Shown: one piece after another, positions 32,847 through 42,973 of the stretch
Layout: each line of letters begins with the position of its first letter
Numbering within the stretch: the stretch's first letter is position 1
Origin: Cordia subcordata
Lineage: Eukaryota; Streptophyta; Magnoliopsida; Boraginales; Cordiaceae
NCBI GenBank assembly: GCA_028554755.1
Contig: JAPTOF010000001.1
Coordinates: forward strand, 31,577,501 to 31,641,500
DNA length: 64,000 nucleotides
Direction of reading: 5' to 3'
Notes under the pieces: generated by a model
Databases searched by the model: none
The model's input: the letters and a program-made list of their open reading frames with translations, nothing else
What the model was told of the DNA's origin: nothing
Made by a program: the position numbers and the translations under genes

Positions 32847-35800
32847 GTATGTGATGCAATCTACTCTTGAAATATTACTAGTTTTATATCGACAACGGTG
32901 ATGAAAAGAAATATGTTGTTTTGTTATAAAATTAAGGGTAAATTGCATCAAATCCTTATGGTTTATTGTAAATGTATATTACCTTTGTAATTCTAAAATA
33001 GACACAAATCCCCTTTTAGAGGCATATGTGCTTTACTTTTTGAAGACTATAGGGAGTGTTAGTGCTTTTTTCGCATATGTGTTCTATACATTTTAAAATC
33101 ACAAGGGAATCGTCTGTTTATTTTGAAATTATAGGAGTAATATGTACTTATAATAAATTTTAAGGAGATTTAGTGCAATTTATCCTAAAATTTATTAACA
33201 TTAGATGGAATGGTCTTAGATTGGAAGTCATAATTTATTTAGGTTAGAATTAAATTCTCAAATGCTCTCTTCATATATAACCAAAGAATAATTGGAGTTT
33301 TCTCCTTTATTTTCTCCTATTCTTTCCTTTTGGTGAAGATACATAAAAGTGAAAAATTGTAATTTTCAGCAAGTGTAAACATCATTTCTGGCCTTCCCTC
33401 TGCTTGATAAGGCGAAACTTGATTCTTCACTTATACTTTCACCAGATAATGTTACGCTTAACCATACATGCTTTTAAAATTGTTCAACCATTTTGTGATG
33501 CTAATTCGTCACTTAAATTATGTTGCTTGTTGAATGAGCTGACATGAATGGTATTTTTTTTTTTGGGGTCCATGAAATGAATGGTACTTTAAATAGGAAA
33601 GTTATGTCATGCTTCTAAAGGACCGTGTACCTATTGAACTTTGTACACCTTTAGTAAACAAAGACTATAAAATTTATAAACAAATAGTTTAAAAATTATG
33701 GACAAACACATCAATTAAATTGTTCACAACTTTTTTACTGTTTGTTCATGATTTATTAGTTTATCACATAACATATATTTGTTAACCATTCTTGCACACA
33801 CATATACACAAAAACACATTCACGCACTTAGAACCATTACAATATTAATATAAAAATATTAATTTTGTGACCAAATAATATTAATATTTTGAATAAACAA
33901 TATTAATATTGTGAACAAAGGTGAGAGAGTACGGGAAACATAATGGTGAAAGAACTTGGTATAAATTGCTCCTTTAAATATTATATATTCTTGTAAATGG
34001 CAAGTCATAATCAATGTGGGGTTAATTTCACAATAGGTCCCTATTGTTTCTTCACATCTTGTAAATTGGTACCCACTATTTTAAAAAATTTAAATTAGTT
34101 CTCAATATTTGGTAAATATAGTTAAATTAGCCCCTATTGTTTAAAAACATTCATTAGTCTTTAATGTTTCATAAAAATAGTCAAACTAGTCCCCATTGTT
34201 TGGGAAAAAATTATATTAATCCTTAATATTTTACAAATTTACTCAAATTAGTACCTATTCGAAGAAAAAATGAATAAAAATTATTGGGACTAATTTGAGT
34301 AAATTTGTAAAATATTAGGGAATAATATGAACTTTCTTTTAAACAATGGGAACTAGTTTGACTATCTCTGTAAACCATTGATGACTTATATGAATGCTTC
34401 TAAACAATAAGGACTAATTTAACTGCATTTATGAAACATCAAGGACTAATTTGAATATTTTTGTGAAAATTGAGGACTAAATTGAGTATTTTTAAAAATA
34501 GGGACCAATTTAAAAAATAAGGAAAGAATGAGAACTAATTCTGAAACTTTCCCATTGATGTGCATGAAGATTGTTTTTTATGTCAGTGTGTTATATGGTA
34601 TTACATGTAATATCCCACAAACGCGTAACATATAAATTACTCTTTTGTAATTTGTATAATTAACTGATTAATTCTCTATACTTTAGAACTTATTACATTA
34701 TATATATATATATATCATTTTAAGTTTAATGCTTATAGATGCAAAAAAAAGGGCATGTATAATGGATGAGAAAGTTGATTTGAATGGAAAAAGCTAAGTA
34801 GAACATTTTGTGCTATCTTTTCGCGAAACACATGGAGTAATATGATAAATTTCAAAGAACAAGGGAAATTAGTTAGTTAAGTAATAACATAAAGGATTAA
34901 CAAACATTTTACCTTTATCAAAAATATATTAATTAGTTTAGCTTCTATAGCATTCATCACTATATTGCAAACAAATTTCTTGAATATGCGCATGATAACC
35001 GACTTGGGGACAAAATGTGAATAACCGGCTTGGTGACAAAATGTGAACTTAGCATCATTTTAGTGATCCAGTTTTGACACCATTATGGCAGATCCCACCT
35101 TGCATAAATGCTTTTTTTAGAAAATCCATGTTTAATTAATTTGACATTTCCAATATGCACTACATGTTTGATTGTGTAGGAATAATAATTTGGTTATGAA
35201 TTGAATTAAATCCTAAATAATTGAATTTCCAGATTTACTAACGGATGTGGAAGTGAACAGTTTGGGATTAGTAGATATATTGCTCAAGTGGTGGAGATTT
35301 TTTCTCCTAGACGCGAGGTCCTGGGTTTCATCCCATGTCTAATTCAAGTTATTACTCAAAATAACCGAATTACGCATTAATTTACGAAGCATAACCGAAA
35401 GAAGTTTTGGATAACTGAAAGAGCAAATGTTATTTCATTCTCGTCCAGCTAATACATACATAAATAAAACAACTACATTATCATAACGAGGTCATTTTAA
35501 TATTTCGATCGGTTATTTCAGCTATTTCAGTGAATAACCAAAAATTATACATCCTATTTGTATATGAAATCAAAAACTAAATTAGCCTATTTCTAATAAT
35601 AACATAAGTAGTTAAACCAAAAAAAATATTAAATCAGTTCATTTTCAATTTTGTTAGTAACAAAATTTGCTAACCAACCTATGATGGTAAATGTAGGTGG
35701 TGAATCATGGCATACGGGAAACTCTGATGACGGCAATGGTTGATACATGTAATGAATTCTTCAATATGGCCGAGAAGGAAAAGCAGGAGTTCAAGGGGAC

Positions 35801-38511
35801 GCATTTATTGGATCCCATCAGCTACGGGACCAGCTTCCGTTCTTCCGATGACAAAATCTTCTTGTGGAGAGATTTTTTTAAAGTTTTCGTACATCCAGAA
35901 TTTTACTGCCCAAGAAAACCTTATACTCTCAGGTAAACATTTTATCTTGGCACATAATACAATATATTATCTTTAATTCTAAACATTTGGGGACCATATT
36001 GAAAGGTAAGTTTTAGGAAATAATAGGTTTTACTCTTTCTACACGTACGCTTAGTACTCATCAAAGGCTCACAAGATATTGTCCTGTCTACTTGCATAGT
36101 TGGGAGGGAAGGGGTGTCTCTCCTTGCAAGAAGTCGAAAGAGAGGAAGAAGAGCACTTCTAACTCACTTAGTCCCTTGTCTCCTTGGGATGTAGGAGAGT
36201 AAGGGGTCAACAAATATTATCCCGTCTATATCATTGCCTCCCAAATGAGGAGGCTATGGTGAGGCCCTTAAGAGGTTCCATAGATGGCATGGCCACTATG
36301 ATAGGTTTTGCTTTTTACACACGCTTACCCGTCAAGAGTCACCAGGTATAATCTCCGGACACATGACTTTCATTGTATTAAAGGAAATTTATTCTTCTTG
36401 TCTTAATTTTGTAGTGAGATATTGTTGGAGTACTCTCAAAAGGCTCGAGAAGTGGCATTGAATTTGCTCAAAGGGCTATCTGAGAGCCTAGGACTAGAAG
36501 ATTGCTATATGCACAAAGCATTGAACTTGGATTCAGGTCTTCAAATCTTTGTTGCCAATTATTATCCACCTTGCCCACAACCTGAACTTGCAGTAGGCTT
36601 GCCTCCACACTCGGATCATGGTATCTTGACCCTTCTCATACAAAATGAAGTTGGAGGATTACAGATGCAGCACAATGGAAAGTGGATTGATGTGAGCACC
36701 CACCCCAATGCCATTTTGGTAAATGTTGGCGACCAGCTTGAGGTAAAGAGTCCACATTCTTACATATGCTATATGTCTTTGTTTTGCTTATTAAAAAATA
36801 ATGTGTTTAAAATATAAAGAGAATCCAAATAAATGGGAAAAAGTCAACGAGGTATGGGAATTTTTCATATTACCCAAACTAGATTCTTGTGTTTACAGAA
36901 TATTCTCTTGTATGCTTTTTGAACTTCACAGCAATTAGCTTACCTAGTAGCCAAAGCATTGGTCTTGTCAAATTTCAAAATGCCTGTAAAATTCATCTTG
37001 TAGCTAGTAAAAAAATTTAGAAGAAAACAAAACAAAACGAATCTTTGAAATTAGGAGTTTATAGAGGATATTTCATGAAATAGGCTAGGGTTTTAAAAAT
37101 AATTAAAGAATATACACATATAAATATTTATGTATATACATGCATCTATACTATATAATAAAGTAAAACAAGGTGCAATTCTGAAAACAAGCTTTCCACT
37201 TCTTGCTTAATGACTCTTCTATCCCTATAGTGATGTCATTATTTCTATTAAAGGCCCCATTTTCCTCGTTGTCTTTTGGGTTAGAAATCCTATCTCACAT
37301 CCTTGATTGTAGCTACGGCGCTTACCTTACTCATTGTTTGATCTATCATTGCAGATTTTACTTTCTATTTTTAATTTGCCATTCTGCAGATTTCAATTAA
37401 ATTCTTCTTAATGGAAAGTTTTTTGCTTTCCACTCCTTGCTTAATGACTCTTCTATCCCTATATTGATGTCATTATTTCTATTAAAGCCCCATTTTCCTC
37501 ATTGTCTTTTGGGTTAGAAACCCTATCTCACATCCTTGATTGTGGCTACGGGACTTGCCTTACTCATTGTTTGATCTATCATTTCAAATCTTGCTTTTTT
37601 AATTCAATTCGCCATTCTGGAGATTTCAATTAATTCTTCTTAATGGAAAGTTTTTTAATATTTCCATATATATATATATTATATTATGTTCATTATTACA
37701 TCGAATTTCAAATTAAACCATCACAAATTTGCAGCTTGATTGTCGCTACTGGTTTGCATCTACATCTTAATGCTTGGTGCATATATATGTTGTTCTGTTC
37801 ATCTCGCTATTACTCACGAGCTGATTTCAGTTAGTCTTTTTCCCACTTATGGGTTTTTATTTCCATAGATTAATTTATAGCCCATAATTATTAATTACAT
37901 ACTATATAATTTGATTGAAATATTTAGTAAAAATACAAAAATTATATTCTTTTAATATGTCTAATTATATATGTCGCATCTCTTGCATGGCACGGGTGTC
38001 CCACTAGTGTGTGTGTGTGTGTATGCATGCATGTGTAATCTTTTTCTTCTTTAACTTCCATTTTACTAATATCTATTTTGACTTAAACTTTTGTTGTTGA
38101 GCTATGAAAAATGATAAGCAAGAAATTATCCTCCTTTTCTCTCCAATATATTTTCCTTTCTCCTACAATTTTGAGGAGCCAAAGGCATGAACTAAAAGGA
38201 GGGAATAATACTAATATAAAAATTTTGCACCTTTTTGGGTTTTTGTTTTACAGATATTCAGCAATGGGAAATACAAGAGTGTTTTACATAAAGCCATTGT
38301 TAACAATAATACAACAAGAATGTCACTAGTGCTTGTAAATGGTCCATCCCTGGATACAACAGTTGGTCCTGCGCCACGGTTGGTTGGGAGCGAAAGTCTT
38401 GCACCTCTATATACTCCAATCAAGTATAAGGATTATTTTGAGTTACAACAAAGTAATGAGTTCAAAGGAAAATCAAGCTTGGATAAAATTAAGACACTGG
38501 GAAACGAATAA
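32620..38511 (+). CDS. 2-oxoglutarate/Fe(II)-dependent dioxygenase gene, four exons, frameshift in exon 1
   Basis: Exons 32,620-32,846, 35,697-35,932, 36,415-36,742 and 38,254-38,511 would give about 349 residues, the normal size for plant DOXC-class 2OGDs. Such soluble cytosolic enzymes couple 2-oxoglutarate decarboxylation to hydroxylation or desaturation of a small molecule. The N-terminal DIOX_N part is in exons 1-2. Exon 3 holds the HxD iron ligands (LPPHSDHG). Exon 4 holds the distal His (SVLHKAIV) and the 2-oxoglutarate-binding RxS (TTRMSL). All introns have GT/AG borders. The overall look is close to the DMR6-like / 2OGD-19-like group of specialised metabolism; the substrate cannot be told. 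One base is missing near the end of exon 1, producing a stop at 32,824. The gene is therefore a recent pseudogene, uses another splice site, or carries a sequencing error. Confidence 0.88.
32936..33185. mobile_element. MULE-type foldback MITE in intron 1
   Basis: GGGTAAATTGC at the left is inverted as GCAATTTATCC at the right, and the inverted match extends for about 90 bases on each side. It is flanked by the 9-bp duplication TAAAATTAA / TAAAATTTA. The whole 250 bases can fold on themselves. No coding content. Confidence 0.75.
33186..34009. other. Dioxygenase intron 1, central part
   Basis: AT-rich, with scattered GTTCACAA/TTTATAAAC words near 33,650-33,790. No element ends or coding frames can be supported. 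Confidence 0.5.
34019..34553. mobile_element. Long foldback MULE-type element in intron 1
   Basis: The two halves (34,019-34,275 and 34,276-34,553) are imperfect inverted copies over nearly their whole length. Ends are GGGTTAATTTCACAAT and its inverse. The flanks ATCAATGTG and ATTGATGTG (34,010-34,018; 34,554-34,562) match at 7 of 9 bases, a MULE-size TSD. A transcript through intron 1 would form a hairpin with a stem of about 250 bases. Only its right tip survives at 63,590-63,630 in B. Confidence 0.8.
35270..35345 (+). mobile_element. tRNA-like segment, probable SINE head
   Basis: TTGCTCAAGTGGTGGAG resembles the A box and D arm of a tRNA, and GGTCCTGGGTTTCATCCCA about 40 bases later resembles the T arm and B box. 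The spacing is that of a tRNA. The acceptor stem is not paired, so this is a tRNA-derived SINE head or a tRNA pseudogene rather than a working tRNA. The 3' limit of the element is not visible. Confidence 0.55.
35697..35932 (+). CDS. Dioxygenase exon 2
   Basis: Follows an AG acceptor and begins VVNHGIRETLM, the segment that normally continues from GFFM in this family. It ends within an Arg codon (AG|GTAAAC, phase 2). WRDFFKVFVHPEF is a family-typical stretch. No stop or shift is present. Confidence 0.9.
35933..36414 (+). other. Dioxygenase intron 2
   Basis: GT/AG intron of 482 bases. It holds a weak internal direct repeat (ATAGGTTTTRCTYTTTWCAC at about 36,024 and 36,302), which suggests an old partial insertion. 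No coding content. Confidence 0.6.
36415..36742 (+). CDS. Dioxygenase exon 3 with HxD motif
   Basis: Starts after GTAG, completes a Ser codon and reads EILLEYSQKAREVALNLLKG, then NYYPPCPQPELAVGLPPHSD, with the His and Asp that bind iron, and ends VNVGDQLE before GTAAAG. It is fully open and phase-compatible with exons 2 and 4. Confidence 0.93.
37145..38007 (+). mobile_element. Non-autonomous Helitron in intron 3
   Basis: It starts TCTATACTATATAATAAAG and ends CACGGGTGTCCCACTAG with a short hairpin-forming GC-rich stretch just before the end. It lies between A (37,144) and T (38,008) with no TSD. These are the marks of plant Helitrons. The 863-bp body has no Rep/helicase and contains a 234-base tandem duplication. 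It sits 246 bases before exon 4 in the sense orientation and leaves the splice sites intact. Confidence 0.85.
37191..37656 (+). repeat. 234-bp tandem duplication inside the Helitron
   Basis: Two adjacent units start GCTTTCCACTYCTTGCTTAA at 37,191 and 37,425 and run to about 37,656 with around 7-8 percent difference. The duplication is confined to the Helitron body. Confidence 0.85.
38254..38511 (+). CDS. Dioxygenase exon 4 with distal His and RxS
   Basis: Starts after TTTTACAG with IFSNGKYKSVLHKAIVNN, carrying the third iron ligand, then TTRMSLVLVNGPSL with the Arg and Ser that hold 2-oxoglutarate. It ends DKIKTLGNE and TAA. Decayed copies of this exon lie at 1-120 and 41,375-41,620. Confidence 0.92.
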   Translation: MFSNGKYKSVLHKAIVNNNTTRMSLVLVNGPSLDTTVGPAPRLVGSESLAPLYTPIKYKDYFELQQSNEFKGKSSLDKIKTLGNE

Positions 38512-39349
38512 AAGATTTTTGTGGATCACAACATTGGATTCTAGATCCACCATGCTAACTCTGGTTTGAATTTTTTTGCTGGAAGGGAGCCTCATGAATA
38601 TTCTAGTAGTAGTTATTTTCGATAATAAATTTGCTATGAAATGATGATTAGCCAAGAAGCTTCCTTCAAAACTAGTATGCTATCCTTCAAAGAAAATATT
38701 TTGATTTTACCACAAATTGTAGAAAACCCTTGTGCTTTTCTAGTGGAGTGTGTAATGTCCTTATGCAATACATAGATGAATGTGCATAATCTTTTTAAAT
38801 ATTTGGACCTATGGTAACTCAACTTCTCATATTGTCTGCATCTATATCATATGTTAAAGTTGTTCTTTTTTAGCAATACTAGTTTCTTTCAAGCTCGGTG
38901 CTTGCATTGGTTTATTTAAGGGTTTTATGTATCTTTTATTTTTTTCCTAATATCTATATAAATGTCTTTTTGTCTTTTTTTTAATTTTTAAAAATATTTT
39001 ATAAACATAATACCCTCACAGTCACTTGACTAATATAATGGAAGACCTCAACCTTTATATTTAATAAATGTCTATGATTGAATAAAAATCTTTTTTAGTT
39101 CACGAAAAAGTGAAGTTATTTTAGATATTTTTGGTTAAATAGGTGGTTAGGAATAAATTGACTATTTTTTTAAAAAAATCAAGATTGATTTAGAGATTTC
39201 CAAACAATGAGGGTTGAACTAAAAATTAAAAAAAAAAAAATTGGGGGTAGTATGAAAGACTATTTAATAGAAATAGATCCACAAATAACAATTAAAAGAT
39301 GATATGACATTTCTTGAAGTCTCCTAAATTTTGGTGAAGGATAACTTAG

Positions 39350-39408
<59 letters not shown>

Positions 39409-39448
39409 AATATTTGATATAAGTAGATATATAAATTGATAAAAGAGT
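38512..39448. other. 3' flank of the dioxygenase gene
   Basis: The first 150 bases are the gene's 3' flank, also found after the broken exons at 121-263 and 41,621-41,763. After AGCCAAG (about 38,655) it diverges from those copies, where copia LTR follows. The rest is AT-rich. No gene is visible. Confidence 0.6.
39350..39407. repeat. (ATT)n microsatellite
   Basis: About 19 uninterrupted ATT units. It should be highly variable between individuals. Confidence 0.95.
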
Positions 39449-39927
39449 TGTTGGATTATGGCTCAGAGTTAAAACCCATACAACTTAGAAAACTTGTAAA
39501 AGAAGGCAATATAATTAAGAGACTTACCAAATTATGAGCTATTTAAAATAGTGCAGGAGAAATTTTGGAGAGTAATGATTTCTTTCTTATAAATAGGGTG
39601 TCTTGTAACTTGTACTATGTGTGCCTTAGGGGAAACACCCCATGGGGGTGTGGGAGAGAGCTTCAGAGCATCTGGAGTATCTTACATTCGTTTTACTCCT
39701 ATGGAGGATAGAGCCATTGTAAAAATTCTATGGAGGAGGGTGTAAAGTTTTCTATCCGTACAAAAACTTGAGTTGTAACTCATTATTGTTGAATAGTGAA
39801 GTTTATCCTAGAGGTGGATCATGGATGTAGACAAAAGGCAGAACCATGTTGAAAATATCACGTATTCTTTGTGTATGTTTTTCGTTGTGCATTGATGTGT
39901 GTGCTCGTGTCCTCGATTTTCCCAACA
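39449..39927 (+). mobile_element. Solo copia LTR
   Basis: It begins TGTTGG and ends CCAACA, flanked by AGAGT (39,444-39,448) and ATAGT (39,928-39,932), a 5-bp TSD with one mismatch. A TATAAATAGGG promoter motif lies at about 39,591. There is no internal region on either side, so it is a solo LTR left by recombination. Its sequence differs from the other copia LTRs in the window. Confidence 0.7.
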
Positions 39928-39932
39928 ATAGT

Positions 39933-40451
39933 ATTATTGCCAATTTATTCTTACAAGTATCAAGAAGTTGGAGGACATATAAGAGTTGTGAGCTTGAAAC
40001 AACATATTTTAAATCTCAATACTATCTATAAACTATATTTCTTTTAGACTCCAAGATCAAATCTCACACAGTTAAGTAAGTAAATACCAAGATAAATTAA
40101 ATTCACTCAGATCAAGACATGCAAGTAGTTATGGAATGTCCCAACATGCAAAATCAAAGAAGTGATTGAAACAACTAAGGGTGAGCTAACCCCAAAAACT
40201 TGTCCTTAGTTTGGATTGCAAGTTGCTACTCACCTACATAAAGCTGTCGAACAGCAATGCTTGCCATTTAATCGCGAGTCAAAAATCCAAGCTTTCACCA
40301 TATTTAAACACTATCGATATATGAAACAAAGATCTAAACTAAGTCTAATCATTTCCAAAACTAGAACAACAACTGCATGCACTTCAACAAAACAAAACAA
40401 TTGAAGAAAATAATAAAAACTAGCACTAAAACTAATTCTAAATAAAGTTCA
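39933..40451. other. Unassigned interval before the broken dioxygenase copy
   Basis: No feature can be supported. It replaces what should be the 5' half of exon 3 and earlier exons of the second 2OGD copy, so a deletion or replacement boundary lies at about 40,451. Confidence 0.5.
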
Positions 40452-41620
40452 CTTTACCCACCTTGCTAGCAACTTGAACTTGCAATAGGCATGCCTTTAC
40501 ACTTAGATCATGGTCTCTTACCCTTCTCATACAAAATGAAGTTGGAGGGTTACAGATACAATACAATGGAAAGTGGATTGACGTGAATACCAACCCTAAT
40601 GCCACTTAGTAAATGTTGGTGACCACCTTGAGGTAAAGAGTCCTTATTCTTACATAAGCTATATGTCTTTATTTTGCTTATTAAAAAAATATATGTTTAA
40701 AATAAAAAGCAAGTTCAAATAAATGGGAAAAAATCAATGAGGTACAAGATTTTAAATAGTGCCCAAACTGGATTCTTGTGTTCATAGAATTCTCTTGTAG
40801 GCTTTAAGAACTTGACATCAATTAGCTTATTCATATTGCGTTTGTTATATGGTTATCTAAAATGTTAAATCTGAAAAGCATATAAAATTTATATACTTTT
40901 AAATTAAGATTAAAAAACACAACATTAGTGGCCAAAGCTTTGACCTTGCTTTCAAATTTCAAAATGCCTACAAATTCACCCTATAGCTAGTAAAAAATTT
41001 GAAAGAAAATAAAAACAAAAAGAAAAAAGTTTGAAATTAGGAGTTCTTTAAGGATATTTTAGGCATAGGGCTAGGGTAAAATGTATGAATATAACACATA
41101 TAAATTTTTATGTATATATGTATGAGCGCTCGCACACACATTATATATGTATATTGTTTTTCTTCTTTAATTTTCATTTTATTATTATCTATTTGACTTA
41201 AATCTTCTTTTTGAACTATGAAAAATGATAAGCAAGACATTGTTCTCCTTTTTCTCCTATGTCTTTTCCTTTTCCCTACAACTTTGAAGAGCCAAAGACA
41301 TGAAGTAAAAAGAGGAATAATATTGATAGATAATTTTAGTACCTTTTTGGATTTTTGTTTTACAAATGTTCAGCAACATAAAATACAATAATGTTTTACA
41401 TAGAGATATTGTAAACAATAATACAACAAGAATGTCAATAGTGTTTGCAAATGGTCCATCCCTGGATACAATAGTTAGTCCTGCACCACATCTGGTGTGA
41501 GTGAAAGTGGTTTGCTTGCATATCTTCCAATCAAGTATAAGGATTATGTTGAGCTATAACAAAGTAGTGAGCTCAAAAGAAAATCATGCTTGGATAAAAT
41601 TAAGACACTGAATAGGAATA
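40452..41620 (+). pseudogene. Broken second dioxygenase copy (part of exon 3, intron 3, exon 4)
   Basis: The exon 3 part (40,452-40,632) reads HLDHGLLPLLIQNEVGGLQI and GKWIDVNTNPNA with stops before and after; the Ser of HSD is Leu but the HxD pattern remains. Intron 3 lacks the Helitron. At exon 4 (from 41,375) the acceptor AG has become AA, and a stop follows KYKDYVEL. Exons 1, 2 and the 5' half of exon 3 are missing. This copy cannot work. Its end is the left border of copy B. Confidence 0.88.
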
Positions 41621-41763
41621 AAAGACTTTTGTGGATCACAGCAGTGGATTTTGGATCCATCATGCCAGCCCAGGTTCAAATTTGTTTGCTGGAAGGGAGT
41701 ATCATGAATGTCTATTCTAGTAGTTATTTTTGGTAATAAATTTTCTACCAAATGATGATTAGC

Positions 41764-41887
41764 CAAGTCATTGGTCTGTATTAGTGGACTTTCATACTTT
41801 GTATCAATGCACAAATAGAAAGAGTTTGATGTGCAGAACTCAATCATATGAATAATACCATGAGCACATTTTGTTTAGTATCCAACA
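41764..41887 (-). repeat. Truncated copia 3' LTR, copy B
   Basis: Counterpart of 264-385, joined at the same base to dioxygenase flank. On the minus strand it starts TGTTGGATAC after the polypurine tract AAGTGGGAGAT (41,888-41,898), which is better preserved than in A. Confidence 0.65.
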
Positions 41888-42973
41888 ATCTCCCACTTGC
41901 ACTAAAGATCACAACAGCCAAACCTTGTTCCCAATGTGGCAAACACTCTCTCCAAGAGTCATGTCTCATAGGCACACATGGTTTTTCACCACAATTATTC
42001 GATTTTTCTTCTAATGTCTCAGCACACAATCATCTGTTCCCTAAAAGATGCTAGGATATGTGCAAGTCTACTAACCTAGGGCCATCGATCCAATAATTCA
42101 ATTGATACCTACTATCCACGCTCAATGCAAGAGCAGATTTCTAGGTCTAGTATTCAGCATGTACTCTATAAAGCTAACATTGTGGTAAAGCGCATAATAC
42201 TTTAGAACATCTTCTTTATCCCTCTGGGCAACGAACAACCCTCGATAAAGACGTTCCAATAGCTGGGAGGTAAAAACACTTTGGAATATTGCATACTATT
42301 TTAAACTAAGACCAATTTAATACAGAAACGCAGGATAGAGTTAACCTTTATTGTATATCTGTTATCTTTCTTGTACACCAATGGTCCGTTAACATCTTGA
42401 TCAAAAACAAGGACTTGTTTTTCTGATCAGATTGATACCATTTATTCGATATTTGCTTAAGCCCTTAAGAGGACTTCTTAAGTAGTACAAGCCACATGAT
42501 CTTTGCATCTAGCAATACACTTATTTGGTTATGAATCCAGATGTCCTTGTCAAACTTTTCACTCAAGAAAAGCTATCTTGACAAATATCTATCATATCTC
42601 ACTAAGACAAGTGATGGTAATGGTGTCACTAATAGACCCTAGCATGGCTTTTTGGATAGAATGCTTCCTCATAGTCGATCCCTTTCTTTCTAAGTATAAC
42701 CCCTCCCCATTTAACCTTACTATAGAGGCTCCAATATTCCTATTATCTCTATTTTGCTTCATGCAGACCCAACTACATCCTACAAAAGAGGTACAAGAGC
42801 CCAGACATAATTAGAGTAACAGTCTTTAAGTTTATTGTTATGCATCAATGACAAACATCTAAATCAAAAACTACTTCATTGTGTCTAGTAAGAGCCACAA
42901 CCTAAAACAATGGTAGCATACGATACTTTTCCCTTTTAAGATGGCATAGATTTATCTAAAATTGAAAGATCTC
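41888..42973. other. Copia interior, copy B, left part
   Basis: Counterpart of 386-1,480. No coding domain is visible. The open frame at 42,503-42,814 parallels that at 1,035-1,265, but its start and end differ, which speaks against a conserved protein. Confidence 0.5.

Larger units (their letters stand above)
1..34932. repeat. Tandem duplication unit, copy A
   Basis: This whole stretch reappears at 41,503-64,000 with the same element order and orientation. Base 1 pairs with 41,503 and 34,932 pairs with 64,000. The copies differ by small substitutions and by large indels. Relative to B, copy A has extra sequence at about 2,615-3,190, 5,563-5,650, 7,175-11,505, 15,058-17,940, 24,390-27,045 and 30,495-34,515, and lacks the insertion at 42,974-45,106. 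The shared CACTA and MULE insertions show that the block was already full of transposons before it was duplicated. Alignment was by eye, so the indel edges are good to about 10-30 bases. Confidence 0.9.
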
